NCBI RefSeq assembly: GCF_032814565.1
Contig: NZ_CP136521.1
Coordinates: forward strand, 2,328,501-2,392,500
Direction of reading: 5' to 3'
Source of the DNA: Hwangdonia lutea
GTDB taxonomy: Bacteria; Bacteroidota; Bacteroidia; Flavobacteriales; Flavobacteriaceae
Length of the DNA: 64,000 nucleotides
Shown here: piece by piece, positions 42,631-50,860 of the stretch
How the letters are laid out: each line of letters starts with the position of its first letter
Numbering within the stretch: the first letter of the stretch is position 1
Translations under genes and position numbers: made by a program
Notes under the pieces: generated by a model
Seen by the model: the letters and a program-made list of their open reading frames with translations, nothing else
What the model was told of the DNA's origin: nothing
Database searches by the model: none

Positions 42631-42666
42631 AAAACCGTTTTTATTAACTTAGAAGCGGTTTTTTTA
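42631..42666 (+). terminator. Terminator after the DUF6266 gene
   Basis: AAAACCGTTT and AAGCGGTTTTTTT form a stem with one wobble pair, ending in a T run, 23 bases after the stop codon. Confidence 0.75.
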
Positions 42667-42700
42667 TGCCTTTTTAAGGCTTCTCTTAATGGGTTAAAAT

Positions 42701-42790
42701 GTTATACCTATGTTGTACCCTTTTTATGTTAATCATTTGAAACCCTTTATTTATAAGGGTAATTTGTATTAATTAATATAATACATTGTT
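42701..42790. other. attR of the integrative element with arm-type repeats
   Basis: Core ATACATTGTT at 42781-42790. Inside it lie the palindromic repeat starting AAACCCTTTATTT (42740-42760), AAGGGTAATTT (inverted copy of 26351) and GTTATACCTATGTTGTACC (42701). The order mirrors the left end, as expected for integrase arm sites. Confidence 0.75.
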
Positions 42791-43135
42791 GTGTGTAGGT
42801 TTTTTGTTTTTAATTAATTCAGTTATTCTTTCCACTTTTTTAAAGTCAGCGTCAATTAACCAAATTTTCAAAGTTCGATTATTAAGTTTTAATTTTAAGT
42901 TCGCTTTATTTTTAAAATTTCCACCTACTGCGCTACCCATTAAAAAATCTGCAATATGACTTAATGTCGAAATAAACCAATCTGTACGTTCCGCATTCAG
43001 TTCTGCTTTTTTTATTTCAGCGTATGAGTATGTTCCGTTATTTTTCGGTTCCGAAGCGTCAACAATATCAAATTCGTCCGTATTCAGAATAAATTTCAAT
43101 TCCGGCTTTTTTCTTAATTCAACTGTCTCTGTCAT
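42773..43135 (-). CDS. Hypothetical accessory protein whose 3' end was altered by element insertion
   Basis: 120 residues, soluble, no recognised family; a central domain around FISTLSHIADFLMGSAVGGNFKNKANLKLKLNNRTLKIWLID. The last codons run AAC AAT GTA TTA TAT TAA. AACAATGTAT is the att core, so the final two residues and the stop come from the integrative element. Before insertion the reading frame would have ended at GTA TAA within the palindromic repeat. It looks like a neighbour of the LRR gene in a single-gene cassette-like arrangement. Confidence 0.6.
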   Translation of the reverse strand: MTETVELRKKPELKFILNTDEFDIVDASEPKNNGTYSYAEIKKAELNAERTDWFISTLSHIADFLMGSAVGGNFKNKANLKLKLNNRTLKIWLIDADFKKVERITELIKNKKPTHNNVLY

Positions 43136-43354
43136 TCAGCGTTCTGATTTTTTAACTTACACACAACAATTATATATAATTAATATTAACTATATACCAA
43201 TTATGTATGTCATAGTTAATGACACAAATTAATGCTGTAAACGAAATTAGATATTTTTTCTGACAAATTCAAGTTTTAAATTATGGTGAATAACTAAAAA
43301 CACTATCAGTTTTTTTAAACTTGACCGAACTAAAAGCGTTATAAATACTCATTT

Positions 43355-44014
43355 TTAATGACTGTCTTTTAGTAGTTTTTTAGGAAATTTAGCCTTAAAC
43401 CTATTTAATCTAGGAATAGATACATTTTTAATATACGGATGGTTTGGGTGTAGCTTTTCGTAATTTTGATGATAATCTTCGGCCACCCAAAATTTTTGAA
43501 ACGGATAGACTTCGGCGGCAATTTTGGCATTTAGCTGTTTGGCTAAAGCCGCTTTCTTTTTTAAAATGATTTGTTTTTGGCCCTTGTTTTGATAAAAAAT
43601 AATCGAGCGGTATTGCGAGCCGTGGTCTGGACCTTGACCATTAACTTGGGTTACGTTTTGCGATGCAAAATACACATCAACCAAGGTTTCAAAACTTACC
43701 ACTTTGGGGTCGTAAATAATTTCGACGGCTTCGGCGTGTCCGGTTCTTCCGGTGTTACTTGATTCGTAAGTTGGGTTTTTTGTATGGCCACCAGCATATC
43801 CCGAAATAGATTCGTCAACGCCTTTCACGCTTTCGTAAATGGCTTCGACACACCAAAAGCATCCACTTGCGAAATAGGCGCGTGCTTTTCCGTTTTTAAT
43901 GGGCACTTCAATGGGTTCTGCGTTAATTACGGCTTCTTGTTTTTTGTTGACTTGTGCTGTGTTTTGGCAACTGATTAATAAGGTGATTGCCAATATTGGG
44001 AGAATGTGCTGCAT
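43355..44014 (-). CDS. msrA: Peptide-methionine (S)-S-oxide reductase, lipoprotein form
   Basis: 219 residues. Lipobox LLISC (Cys16) predicts an envelope lipoprotein. The catalytic motif ASGCFWCVEAIY has Cys52 as the nucleophile, followed by SGYAGGHTKNPTYE and QGPDHGSQYRSIIF, all typical of MsrA. It repairs oxidised methionine in exported proteins. Monocistronic. No MsrB nearby. Confidence 0.95.
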   Translation of the reverse strand: MQHILPILAITLLISCQNTAQVNKKQEAVINAEPIEVPIKNGKARAYFASGCFWCVEAIYESVKGVDESISGYAGGHTKNPTYESSNTGRTGHAEAVEIIYDPKVVSFETLVDVYFASQNVTQVNGQGPDHGSQYRSIIFYQNKGQKQIILKKKAALAKQLNAKIAAEVYPFQKFWVAEDYHQNYEKLHPNHPYIKNVSIPRLNRFKAKFPKKLLKDSH

Positions 44015-44176
44015 AACTCGTGTTTTTTCTTTTTCTATAGACGTATAAAAATACGAAACCTTAATGGGTTTTGTATAAAAGTTGATTTTAATGCTTGAGT
44101 TTCCCTTCCTTGGAGGAAATTAAGGAGTGGTTTTTTAATCTTTAAGTTTGCTAAGTTTAAATTAAACAGTACCCAT
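44015..44176. other. Left part of a 640-bp gap; nothing recognised
   Basis: AT-rich sequence upstream of msrA with no plausible reading frame; the msrA promoter should lie here. The remainder of the gap is the palindrome at 44177-44343 and a family A repeat at 44433-44588. Confidence 0.4.
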
Positions 44177-44343
44177 TGTGCATTTTGAATGAGAAAAATA
44201 TCAAAATGTCAATTCGAGTGATTTTGAGGCACGAAAAAGTGTATCGAGAATCAGTTTCAAGTTAAAATTCTTATTCTCGATACAAATTTTACTCATTTCA
44301 ATCGTAAAATTCACTCGAATTGACATAATTTTCAAAATGCACA
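44177..44343. repeat. 167-bp nested palindrome (cruciform-forming repeat)
   Basis: Three arm pairs are nested: TGTGCATTTTGAA with TTCAAAATGCACA, GTCAATTCGAGTGATTTT with AAAATTCACTCGAATTGAC, and TGTATCGAGAAT with ATTCTCGATACA. No coding potential. I recall similar repeats as common in Flavobacteriaceae genomes, so it is probably a MITE- or REP-like dispersed element. Confidence 0.85.
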
Positions 44344-44432
44344 ACGGGTTAAAAAATTTGTTTGATTACTTAGCATTCAATTTTCAAGTACACGGACTGT
44401 ATGCGGACTAATTACTATCAACTGCTGACCGG

Positions 44433-44588
44433 TGCGTTAGGGATTGCAGAGGAAATCCTTTTTAAAAAATGGGAAGCATTAATTTTGTTGAGAACTAATA
44501 TTTAACAGATTGCCACGTCGTTGCCTCCTCGCAATGACGTTTTAAAAAGATTGTAGCGTAAAGCCCGACCCGATAGGGTAACGCCCAA
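44433..44588 (+). repeat. Dispersed intergenic repeat, family A copy 5
   Basis: GCGTTAGGGATTGCAGAGG at the left, AAAGCCCGACCCGATAGG and GTAACGCCCAAA at the right. An internal stretch (CCACGTCGTTGCCTCCTCGC / GCAATGACG) differs from the other copies. Confidence 0.7.
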
Positions 44589-44599
44589 AGTATTGCGCA

Positions 44600-44632
44600 T
44601 AAAAAAAGCCTCCAAAATTGAAGGCTCTTTAC
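44600..44632 (-). terminator. Terminator of the zinc-ribbon/Nif3 operon
   Basis: On the minus strand GAGCCTTC-AATTTT-GGAGGCTTTTTTT gives a hairpin with one wobble and a T run, about 20 bases past the stop codon. Confidence 0.75.
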
Positions 44633-44651
44633 ATATAGGTTTAAACTGGAA

Positions 44652-45431
44652 TTAAAGTTTTGCTAACATTTTTTCCATTTTTGTTTTTTGCTCTTCGGCC
44701 AAGGCAGCATCTACTAAAATACGGCCACTGTGCTCGTCGGTAATAACTTTTTTGCGCGATGCAATTTCCACCTGAACTTGTGGCGGAATGGTAAAGAAAG
44801 AACCGCCAGAGGCTCCTCTTTCAATAGGTACAACCGCTAAACCGTTTTTTACGTTTTTACGAATTCTGGTGTAAGCGGCAACCAGACGTTCTTCGATTTG
44901 CTTTTTGTATTCCTCGGATTTTGCAATTAAGGCTTGCTCTTCTTTTTCGGTTTCTGCCAAAATAGCATCTAACTCACTTTTTTTGTGTTTTAAGTGGTTT
45001 TCACGCTCTTTGACACGCTCTTTTGTTTCGGCAATAATTTCTTTTTTCTGCTCTATTTGAGCCTTGAATTCTTTTATGTGCTTTTCGGCCAATTCAATTT
45101 CCAATTCTTGAAATTCAACTTCTTTGGTCAGCGAATTGAACTCTCTGTTATTTCTAACGTTTTTTTGTTGCTCGCTATACTTTTTTATTAGGGCTTTAGC
45201 TTCTTCAATAAGGTTTTTCTTTGAAGCGATGTCGTTATCGATAACTTCTAAACTTGCATTAAGTTTTTCTAACCTAATGTTTAGTCCAGCAACTTCATCT
45301 TCTAAATCGCGAACTTCTAAGGGAAGTTCTCCACGAACATTTCTTATTTCATCTATACGAGAGTCGATGAGTTGTAAATCGTATAAAGCTCTTAAGCGCT
45401 CTTCTACAGTTACTTCTTTCTTTTTAGCCAT
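44652..45431 (-). CDS. DUF164/CT398-like coiled-coil protein with degenerate zinc ribbon
   Basis: 259 residues. A long antiparallel coiled coil fills 10-190, followed by the region that in homologues is a C4 zinc ribbon (CGGCF...C..CGR). Here it reads RGASGGSFFTIPPQ and ITDEHSGRILVD, so all four Cys are replaced. The fold is otherwise conserved. Three bases separate it from the Nif3-like gene, an association also common elsewhere. Function is unknown, with nucleic-acid or secretion roles proposed for the family. Confidence 0.85.
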   Translation of the reverse strand: MAKKKEVTVEERLRALYDLQLIDSRIDEIRNVRGELPLEVRDLEDEVAGLNIRLEKLNASLEVIDNDIASKKNLIEEAKALIKKYSEQQKNVRNNREFNSLTKEVEFQELEIELAEKHIKEFKAQIEQKKEIIAETKERVKERENHLKHKKSELDAILAETEKEEQALIAKSEEYKKQIEERLVAAYTRIRKNVKNGLAVVPIERGASGGSFFTIPPQVQVEIASRKKVITDEHSGRILVDAALAEEQKTKMEKMLAKL

Positions 45432-45434
45432 ACT

Positions 45435-46529
45435 TTAAAAATACTTAACAGGATTGGTATTTGTGTTTGATAAAACGACTGCAAAATTACTAATTTTTTT
45501 TGTAAGATAGGCTACTAAAAGATTTTTTGTGAACTGTTCGCTCTCATAATGCCCAATATCTGCCAAAAGTATACGGTTTTCGGCCATAAAAAAATCGTGA
45601 TATTTTAAATCGGCAGTAATAAACGCATCAGCTCCAGCGGCTTTTGCAGCTTGAATGGCAAAACTGCCCGAGCCACCCAAAACAGCTACTTTTTTAATGG
45701 GTTTATTTGGTAATGATGAATGCCTAATGCAGGCGGTATCCATTTTGGTTTTTACGTAATTTAAAAAATCTTGAGCGTTCATTGGTTCTGTAAATTCGCC
45801 AATCATTCCCATGCCAATGTTTTGGTTTTTGTTTTCCAGGGTTGTTATTTCGTAGGCCACTTCTTCATAACTATGGGATTTAAATAGCGCTTTAAGGATT
45901 TTTGATTCTAAATGTTTCGCATAGGTTATGGTGATTTTGGTTTCCGCTTCGGTGTGTAGTACGCCCTTTTCGCCAAGACTTGGATTTGAATTTTCGTTGC
46001 CTTGGTAAGTACCCAATCCTTCAACATTGAAACTACAATTGTTATAGTTGCCAATACTGCCTGCACCGGTTTCAAACAAAGCGGCTCTTAATTGTTCGGC
46101 CTCTTCTTTTGGTACGTAAGTGGTTAGTTTTTTTATGCTTTCGCTTTGTGGAATTAAAATGTGTTTGTTGGTAAGTTCCAATTGGTTGCATATCATATCG
46201 TTTACCCCTTGTAGCGCATTATCCAAAGCGGTATGAATGGCATAAATGGCTATATCGTTTTTTATGGCTTTTAAAACCACACGCTCCACATAGTTTTTAC
46301 CGGTGAGCTTTTTTAAACCTTTAAAAATAATAGGGTGGAAGCTTACAATAAGATTGCAGTTTTTTTCAATGGCTTCATCTACAATGGTTTCAAGTGTGTC
46401 TAATGTGACTAAAACACCCGTGATTTTTGTGTTTTTGTCGCCCACTAAAAGGCCTACATTATCAAAATCTTCGGCGTAAGCCAAAGGTGCAAGTGCTTCT
46501 AAATGATTTATGACGTCTTGAACTATCAT
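45435..46529 (-). CDS. Nif3-like dinuclear metal-centre protein (GTP cyclohydrolase I type 2 / YbgI family)
   Basis: 364 residues. Start MIVQDVINHLEALAPLAYAEDFDNVGLLVG, metal ligands in SFHPIIFKGLK and AIYAIHTALDNA, and a C-terminal GADAFITADLKYHDFF / LADIGHYESE. Contains the inserted CutA-like domain of the long form (about 125-225). Forms hexameric rings with a bimetal site; the physiological reaction is unsettled. Divergent from lpxK. Confidence 0.93.
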   Translation of the reverse strand: MIVQDVINHLEALAPLAYAEDFDNVGLLVGDKNTKITGVLVTLDTLETIVDEAIEKNCNLIVSFHPIIFKGLKKLTGKNYVERVVLKAIKNDIAIYAIHTALDNALQGVNDMICNQLELTNKHILIPQSESIKKLTTYVPKEEAEQLRAALFETGAGSIGNYNNCSFNVEGLGTYQGNENSNPSLGEKGVLHTEAETKITITYAKHLESKILKALFKSHSYEEVAYEITTLENKNQNIGMGMIGEFTEPMNAQDFLNYVKTKMDTACIRHSSLPNKPIKKVAVLGGSGSFAIQAAKAAGADAFITADLKYHDFFMAENRILLADIGHYESEQFTKNLLVAYLTKKISNFAVVLSNTNTNPVKYF

Positions 46530-46582
46530 ATTATTTTTGGTATGGATTATAAAACAAATATAAATATTATATTTTCGTAGCT

Positions 46583-47590
46583 GTGAAGCTAATTAGAAAA
46601 ATATTATGGCCCGTTGTTCCCATTTATTATGCCGTAACGTGGTTGCGAAATAAATGCTATGATTTGGGAATTAAAAAATCCGTATCGTATCATTTTCCTG
46701 TGCTCTGTGTTGGTAATTTAAGCGTTGGTGGCACCGGAAAAACACCCATGATTGAATATTTAATTAAGCTGCTAAAAGATGATTTTAAAGTGGCTACGTT
46801 AAGCAGAGGTTACAAACGAAAATCGAAGGGATTTCAATTGGCCGATGTAAATTCGACGGCTGAATCTGTTGGTGATGAGCCGTTTCAGTTTTACCATAAA
46901 TTTGGAAATGATGTTGCGGTTGCGGTGGATTCGGATAGAAAAAACGGAATTAAAAACTTAAGAAATATAGAGCAGAAGCCAGACGTTATTTTGTTGGATG
47001 ATGCTTTTCAGCACCGCAAAGTAAAAGCTGGTTTTAATATTTTGCTAACCACTTACAACAACCCATTTTATTCAGATTTTGTATTGCCAACGGGTAATTT
47101 GCGCGAACCCAAAAGCGGTGCAAAACGCGCAAATATTATTGTGGTTACTAAATGTCCGACGGATTTGGGAGATGCTGAGAAAGATAATATCTTATCTAAG
47201 ATTAGCCCAAAACCTTATCAGCATGTTTTTTTTAGTGCGATAGCTTATTCAAATGAGGTTTTTTCGAATGATGCTTCAAGGAAACTTGAAACCTTATCAA
47301 ACTTCATTTTGGTTACGGGTATAGCCAATGCAAATCCTTTAGTGGATTTTTTGAAAAGTAAAGATTTGGTATTTCAACATTTGAATTTTAAAGACCATCA
47401 CGAGTTTTCGAAACAAGACATTCTTCTTTTAGAAAAGCAACCGTTAATAATTACAACCGAAAAAGATTTTATGCGTTTAAAGCCCTACGAATCGTTAAAA
47501 ACTAAATTGTTTTATTTGCCGATAACCGTTGTAATAGACCATGAAACCAAGTTTAATGAGTTAATTAAACAGGCTGTTAAGCGCTCGTAG
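46583..47590 (+). CDS. lpxK: Tetraacyldisaccharide 4'-kinase
   Basis: 335 residues from a GTG (no earlier ATG in frame). Walker A is in GNLSVGGTGKTPMIEYL (48-54), then LSRGYKRKSKG and VILLDDAFQHRKVK with the catalytic Asp residues, and TGNLREP. It phosphorylates lipid A disaccharide at the inner membrane; the N-terminal hydrophobic helix WPVVPIYYAVTWL anchors it. Its 3' end overlaps the convergent kinase gene by 14 bases. Confidence 0.95.
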   Translation: MKLIRKILWPVVPIYYAVTWLRNKCYDLGIKKSVSYHFPVLCVGNLSVGGTGKTPMIEYLIKLLKDDFKVATLSRGYKRKSKGFQLADVNSTAESVGDEPFQFYHKFGNDVAVAVDSDRKNGIKNLRNIEQKPDVILLDDAFQHRKVKAGFNILLTTYNNPFYSDFVLPTGNLREPKSGAKRANIIVVTKCPTDLGDAEKDNILSKISPKPYQHVFFSAIAYSNEVFSNDASRKLETLSNFILVTGIANANPLVDFLKSKDLVFQHLNFKDHHEFSKQDILLLEKQPLIITTEKDFMRLKPYESLKTKLFYLPITVVIDHETKFNELIKQAVKRS

Positions 47591-49814
47591 TCGTGTCTTT
47601 TTTGGGAGCCAATGCGTTGTAAAGTTTTTTCTCAAACTCATCTTGTTTGAATGGTTTTGGAATAATATCTGTAAAACCAGCTTCTTCAAACTCTTGCATT
47701 TTATCTTCAATGGTAACGGCGGTTAAAGCGAAAATGGTTAGTTCTTTATCAAAACTTCTCACCAATTTAGTCGCTTCAATACCACTTATTCCAGGCATGT
47801 GGATGTCCATTAAAATAATGTTATAATCGTTGGTTTTAATCATCTCAACGGCATCTTCACCGTTATCAATAATATCACATTTAAGATTCATTTTAGTAAG
47901 AATCTTTTTTGTAATCATTTGATTTATTTTATTGTCTTCAACCACTAAGATTTTAACATTACTTAAATCTATTTCATTCGTATCTCCATTAAAATAAGTT
48001 GGTGTTTTTTCCTTGGATTCCTCTATGGCTGTGTATGTTAAAGGGATTTCAAAATAAAAAGTAGTTCCTTTACCCAATTCACTTTTTAAGTAAATATCAC
48101 CCTTTAAAATGTCTATTAACCCTTTTACAATTGAAAGGCCTAAACCGGTACCGCCATATTTTCTGTTAATTTGTATGGAGCCTTGAGAGAAACTTTCAAA
48201 CATGTGGTCTTGTTTTTCTTGGCTGATACCAATACCGTTATCTTCTACTTCAAAGCGCAATGTGTAATTGTTGTTGTTTTGGTCTATTTTATAAACCCTA
48301 ATCCAAATATCGCCATCTTTGGTAAATTTTATCGAATTACCAATGAGGTTTATTAGTATTTGGGAAATCTTTAATTGATCTGCGATAAAGTTTTCGGGTA
48401 AATCGCTATCGTACTCAAAATGGATTTTAATATTGTTGTCTAAAGCAGAGTTGTTTAGCGCTAAAACAATGTTGCTTATTTTCTTTTTAAGATTGAAAGC
48501 TTCAGGTTCGATATCAACTTTATTAGCTTCAATTTTATTTATTTGAAGAATATCATTTATAAAAGTAAGCAGATAATCACCAGAGAATTTAAGCGATTTT
48601 AAATGCTGGATTTGTTCGGGCTTTGGGTTTTCGTCCAACAACATATTGCTTAAACCCGTAACGGCATAAAGCGGCGTACGTAGCTCATGGGTTACGGTAG
48701 ACAGAAAGTTGGCTTTGGTTTTTGATGCTAATTCTGCTTTTTCTTTGGCTACAATAAGTTCCGCATTTTTTTTATGCAGCATATTATTGGTTTTTAGCCT
48801 TATGTTGTTGTTTTTGTAAAGCGATAGGGTTAGCAATGATAATATGGTAATGAGCGCCACACTTAAAATTGATATTAAAGTACTTAAATCGTTTTTATTG
48901 TTGGCTTCTTCAAGTTTTACCGCTTGTTTTTTGTTTTCTAAAATTTGATCGGTCATTAAATACTGCACCTTTTTATCTGGCGATAAATGGGCACGTTTAA
49001 CCGCTCTTAGCGAATCGGACAGTTTTAAGTGTGCTTCTAAAAAATTTCTTGAGGTTTTATAGTTTCCAATACTATTGTTAATATCGCTTAAAATTAAATA
49101 CCCTTCGTTTAAAATGCTGGCATAATTTTCATTTTTGGCAATTTGTAAACCTTCTTCGGTAAATTCTAAAGCTTTTTCATGATCACCTAAAGCACTATAA
49201 ATTTTCCCATGGTTAACTAATCCGTTACTTTGGGTTTTTAAATAATTGTGCTTTTTGGCGAGTACAATAGCTTGTTCGTTAAGTACTCTTGCTTTTCTAA
49301 AGTTTTTTAAGCGCATATACGTTTCCGCTTCACGAAGTAAAACCTCGCCTAAGCTTTCGCTCAATTCTTCTTCTTCAAATTTAGATTTTGCAGCTGTATA
49401 TTGGTCTAAAGCTTGGTAATAATCCTCTTTTTTAAAATAAACATCTCCAAAAGTTTTATAGGAATACCCAATATTAACATTGTCGTTTATAAGGCGCTGT
49501 ATTTTTAATGCATCATTAAGCGATTTTATGGCATTATCTTCCTCTTCAATAATAAGTTGTAACTTACCTTGTATGGTATAAATAATCCCTTCGCTTTTTT
49601 TGTCGTTAGCTTTTATGGCAGTTTCTAAGGCTTCTTCAAGTTTTTTTCTAGCCTCGTAATAGTTATAGTTTTCTATATCGTATTTGGCCTGGGTAATACG
49701 GTAATTAATGTTGTTTTGGATAATTTCAGGGTCGTCTTCAACGGTGTTTTGGGCACAAACGCTGAGGCTTATAAACATTAAAAATGGATATATGTAGTTT
49801 TTTATCTGGAGCAT
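47577..49814 (-). CDS. TPR-containing hybrid sensor histidine kinase (second copy)
   Basis: 745 residues. Signal peptide (1-22), TPR region about 35-290, a transmembrane helix around 312-332, HisKA with His376 (THELRTPLYAV), HATPase motifs NLIGNSIKF, DNGIGIS and GTGLGLSI, and a receiver with Asp670 (LMDIHMPG). Same architecture as the kinase at 10721-12988 and clearly paralogous. No response regulator is adjacent. Signal unknown. Confidence 0.93.
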   Translation of the reverse strand: MLQIKNYIYPFLMFISLSVCAQNTVEDDPEIIQNNINYRITQAKYDIENYNYYEARKKLEEALETAIKANDKKSEGIIYTIQGKLQLIIEEEDNAIKSLNDALKIQRLINDNVNIGYSYKTFGDVYFKKEDYYQALDQYTAAKSKFEEEELSESLGEVLLREAETYMRLKNFRKARVLNEQAIVLAKKHNYLKTQSNGLVNHGKIYSALGDHEKALEFTEEGLQIAKNENYASILNEGYLILSDINNSIGNYKTSRNFLEAHLKLSDSLRAVKRAHLSPDKKVQYLMTDQILENKKQAVKLEEANNKNDLSTLISILSVALITILSLLTLSLYKNNNIRLKTNNMLHKKNAELIVAKEKAELASKTKANFLSTVTHELRTPLYAVTGLSNMLLDENPKPEQIQHLKSLKFSGDYLLTFINDILQINKIEANKVDIEPEAFNLKKKISNIVLALNNSALDNNIKIHFEYDSDLPENFIADQLKISQILINLIGNSIKFTKDGDIWIRVYKIDQNNNNYTLRFEVEDNGIGISQEKQDHMFESFSQGSIQINRKYGGTGLGLSIVKGLIDILKGDIYLKSELGKGTTFYFEIPLTYTAIEESKEKTPTYFNGDTNEIDLSNVKILVVEDNKINQMITKKILTKMNLKCDIIDNGEDAVEMIKTNDYNIILMDIHMPGISGIEATKLVRSFDKELTIFALTAVTIEDKMQEFEEAGFTDIIPKPFKQDEFEKKLYNALAPKKDTTTSA

Positions 49815-49842
49815 TTTTATTCAATATTCATGACAAATATAA

Positions 49843-50859
49843 TTATTTTATCGACAAAAGAGTGTTTTTTTCCGATAAGTTGCATATTAAGTCAATAATT
49901 CGTTTAGAATATCCGGTTTCATTATCGTACCAACCTATTATTTTTACCATGTTTCCAATGACGGATGTCATTTGAGAATCAAATATACAGGAATGCGTAT
50001 TTCCCACAATATCGATGGAAACTATGGGGTCTTCCGTATACTCTAAAATATTTTTATAATGATGCTTTGATGCTTCTTTAAATGTGCTGTTTATGGTTTC
50101 GATGGAAACTTCATTTTTTACATTAAATGTTATATCGGTTAATGAGCCATTAATTACAGGAACCCTAATGCCACAACCCCCTATAACGTTGGCAAGATCG
50201 GGAAAAATTTTTGTTAACGCCTTGGCTGCTCCCGTTGTGGTTGGAACAATAGATTGACTTGCTGCCCTGGCACGACGTAAATCGCGATGTGGCTGGTCGT
50301 GTAAACTTTGGTCGGTTGTGTACGAATGCACCGTTGTAATGTAGGCCTGATTAATGCCACATAGCTTATCGATAATATCAATCATTGGTGCGGCATTGTT
50401 GGTAGTGCACGAGGCGTTGGAGATGATGGTTTCCGTACCATCAATAATGGCATCATTTACTCCAACAACTATGGTTTTAATATCATCTTCAATTGGCGGA
50501 ACACTCAAAATCACACGTTTTGCACCATTATTAATATGATGTTGTAAATCGGTTTTCGTTTTAAATTTTCCTGAAGCTTCAATGACAAAATCAAGATTAA
50601 AGGGCAACCAATCAATATGTTTGGGATGATTGAAATTTAATAAGGGTATGCTTTTATCATTTACAATAATGTGATTGTCATCAAAAGTAACGGTGCCATT
50701 AAAAAGCCCGTGTACACTATCGTATTTAAGTAAATGATTTAAAGTTTTGCTATCGGCTAAATCGTTAATAGCAACAACTTGTATGTTTTTTTGGTCTTGA
50801 AGTAGTCTAAAAACTCGTCTGCCAATTCTTCCAAAACCATTAATGGCAACTCTAATCAT
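49843..50859 (-). CDS. gap: Glyceraldehyde-3-phosphate dehydrogenase
   Basis: 338 residues. NAD-binding INGFGRIGRRVFR at the N-terminus, catalytic Cys151 in NASCTTN and His178 in TVHSYT, then HDQPHRDLRRARAAS and WYDNETGYS. The Cys motif continues NAAPM rather than the usual CLAP, a mild divergence. It acts in glycolysis. One base separates it from lipA, and it ends a minus-strand run of six genes. Confidence 0.96.
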   Translation of the reverse strand: MIRVAINGFGRIGRRVFRLLQDQKNIQVVAINDLADSKTLNHLLKYDSVHGLFNGTVTFDDNHIIVNDKSIPLLNFNHPKHIDWLPFNLDFVIEASGKFKTKTDLQHHINNGAKRVILSVPPIEDDIKTIVVGVNDAIIDGTETIISNASCTTNNAAPMIDIIDKLCGINQAYITTVHSYTTDQSLHDQPHRDLRRARAASQSIVPTTTGAAKALTKIFPDLANVIGGCGIRVPVINGSLTDITFNVKNEVSIETINSTFKEASKHHYKNILEYTEDPIVSIDIVGNTHSCIFDSQMTSVIGNMVKIIGWYDNETGYSKRIIDLICNLSEKNTLLSIK

Positions 50860-50860
50860 A

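Larger units (their letters stand above)
26315..42790 (+). mobile_element. Integrative element carrying type I RM-PrrC and a toxin-antitoxin-chaperone block
   Basis: About 16.5 kb bounded by the direct repeat ATACATTGTT. Inside each end lies a 21-base repeat (one mismatch) beginning AAACCCTTT at 26362 and 42740, and a GTTGTACC/GTTATACC repeat block (26440-26459 and 42701-42719). It encodes a tyrosine integrase next to attL, two excisionase-like HTH proteins, a gene II/X-like Rep and DUF6266/DUF6943-type proteins, plus defence cargo. There are no relaxase, conjugation or capsid genes that I recognise, so it probably moves with help or as a satellite-like or RCR element. Confidence 0.85.

Noticed and set aside
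44015-44651. A hidden gene in the 640-bp gap between msrA and the zinc-ribbon gene
   Set aside because: No frame of useful length on either strand; the space is occupied by the 167-bp palindrome, a family A repeat and a terminator.
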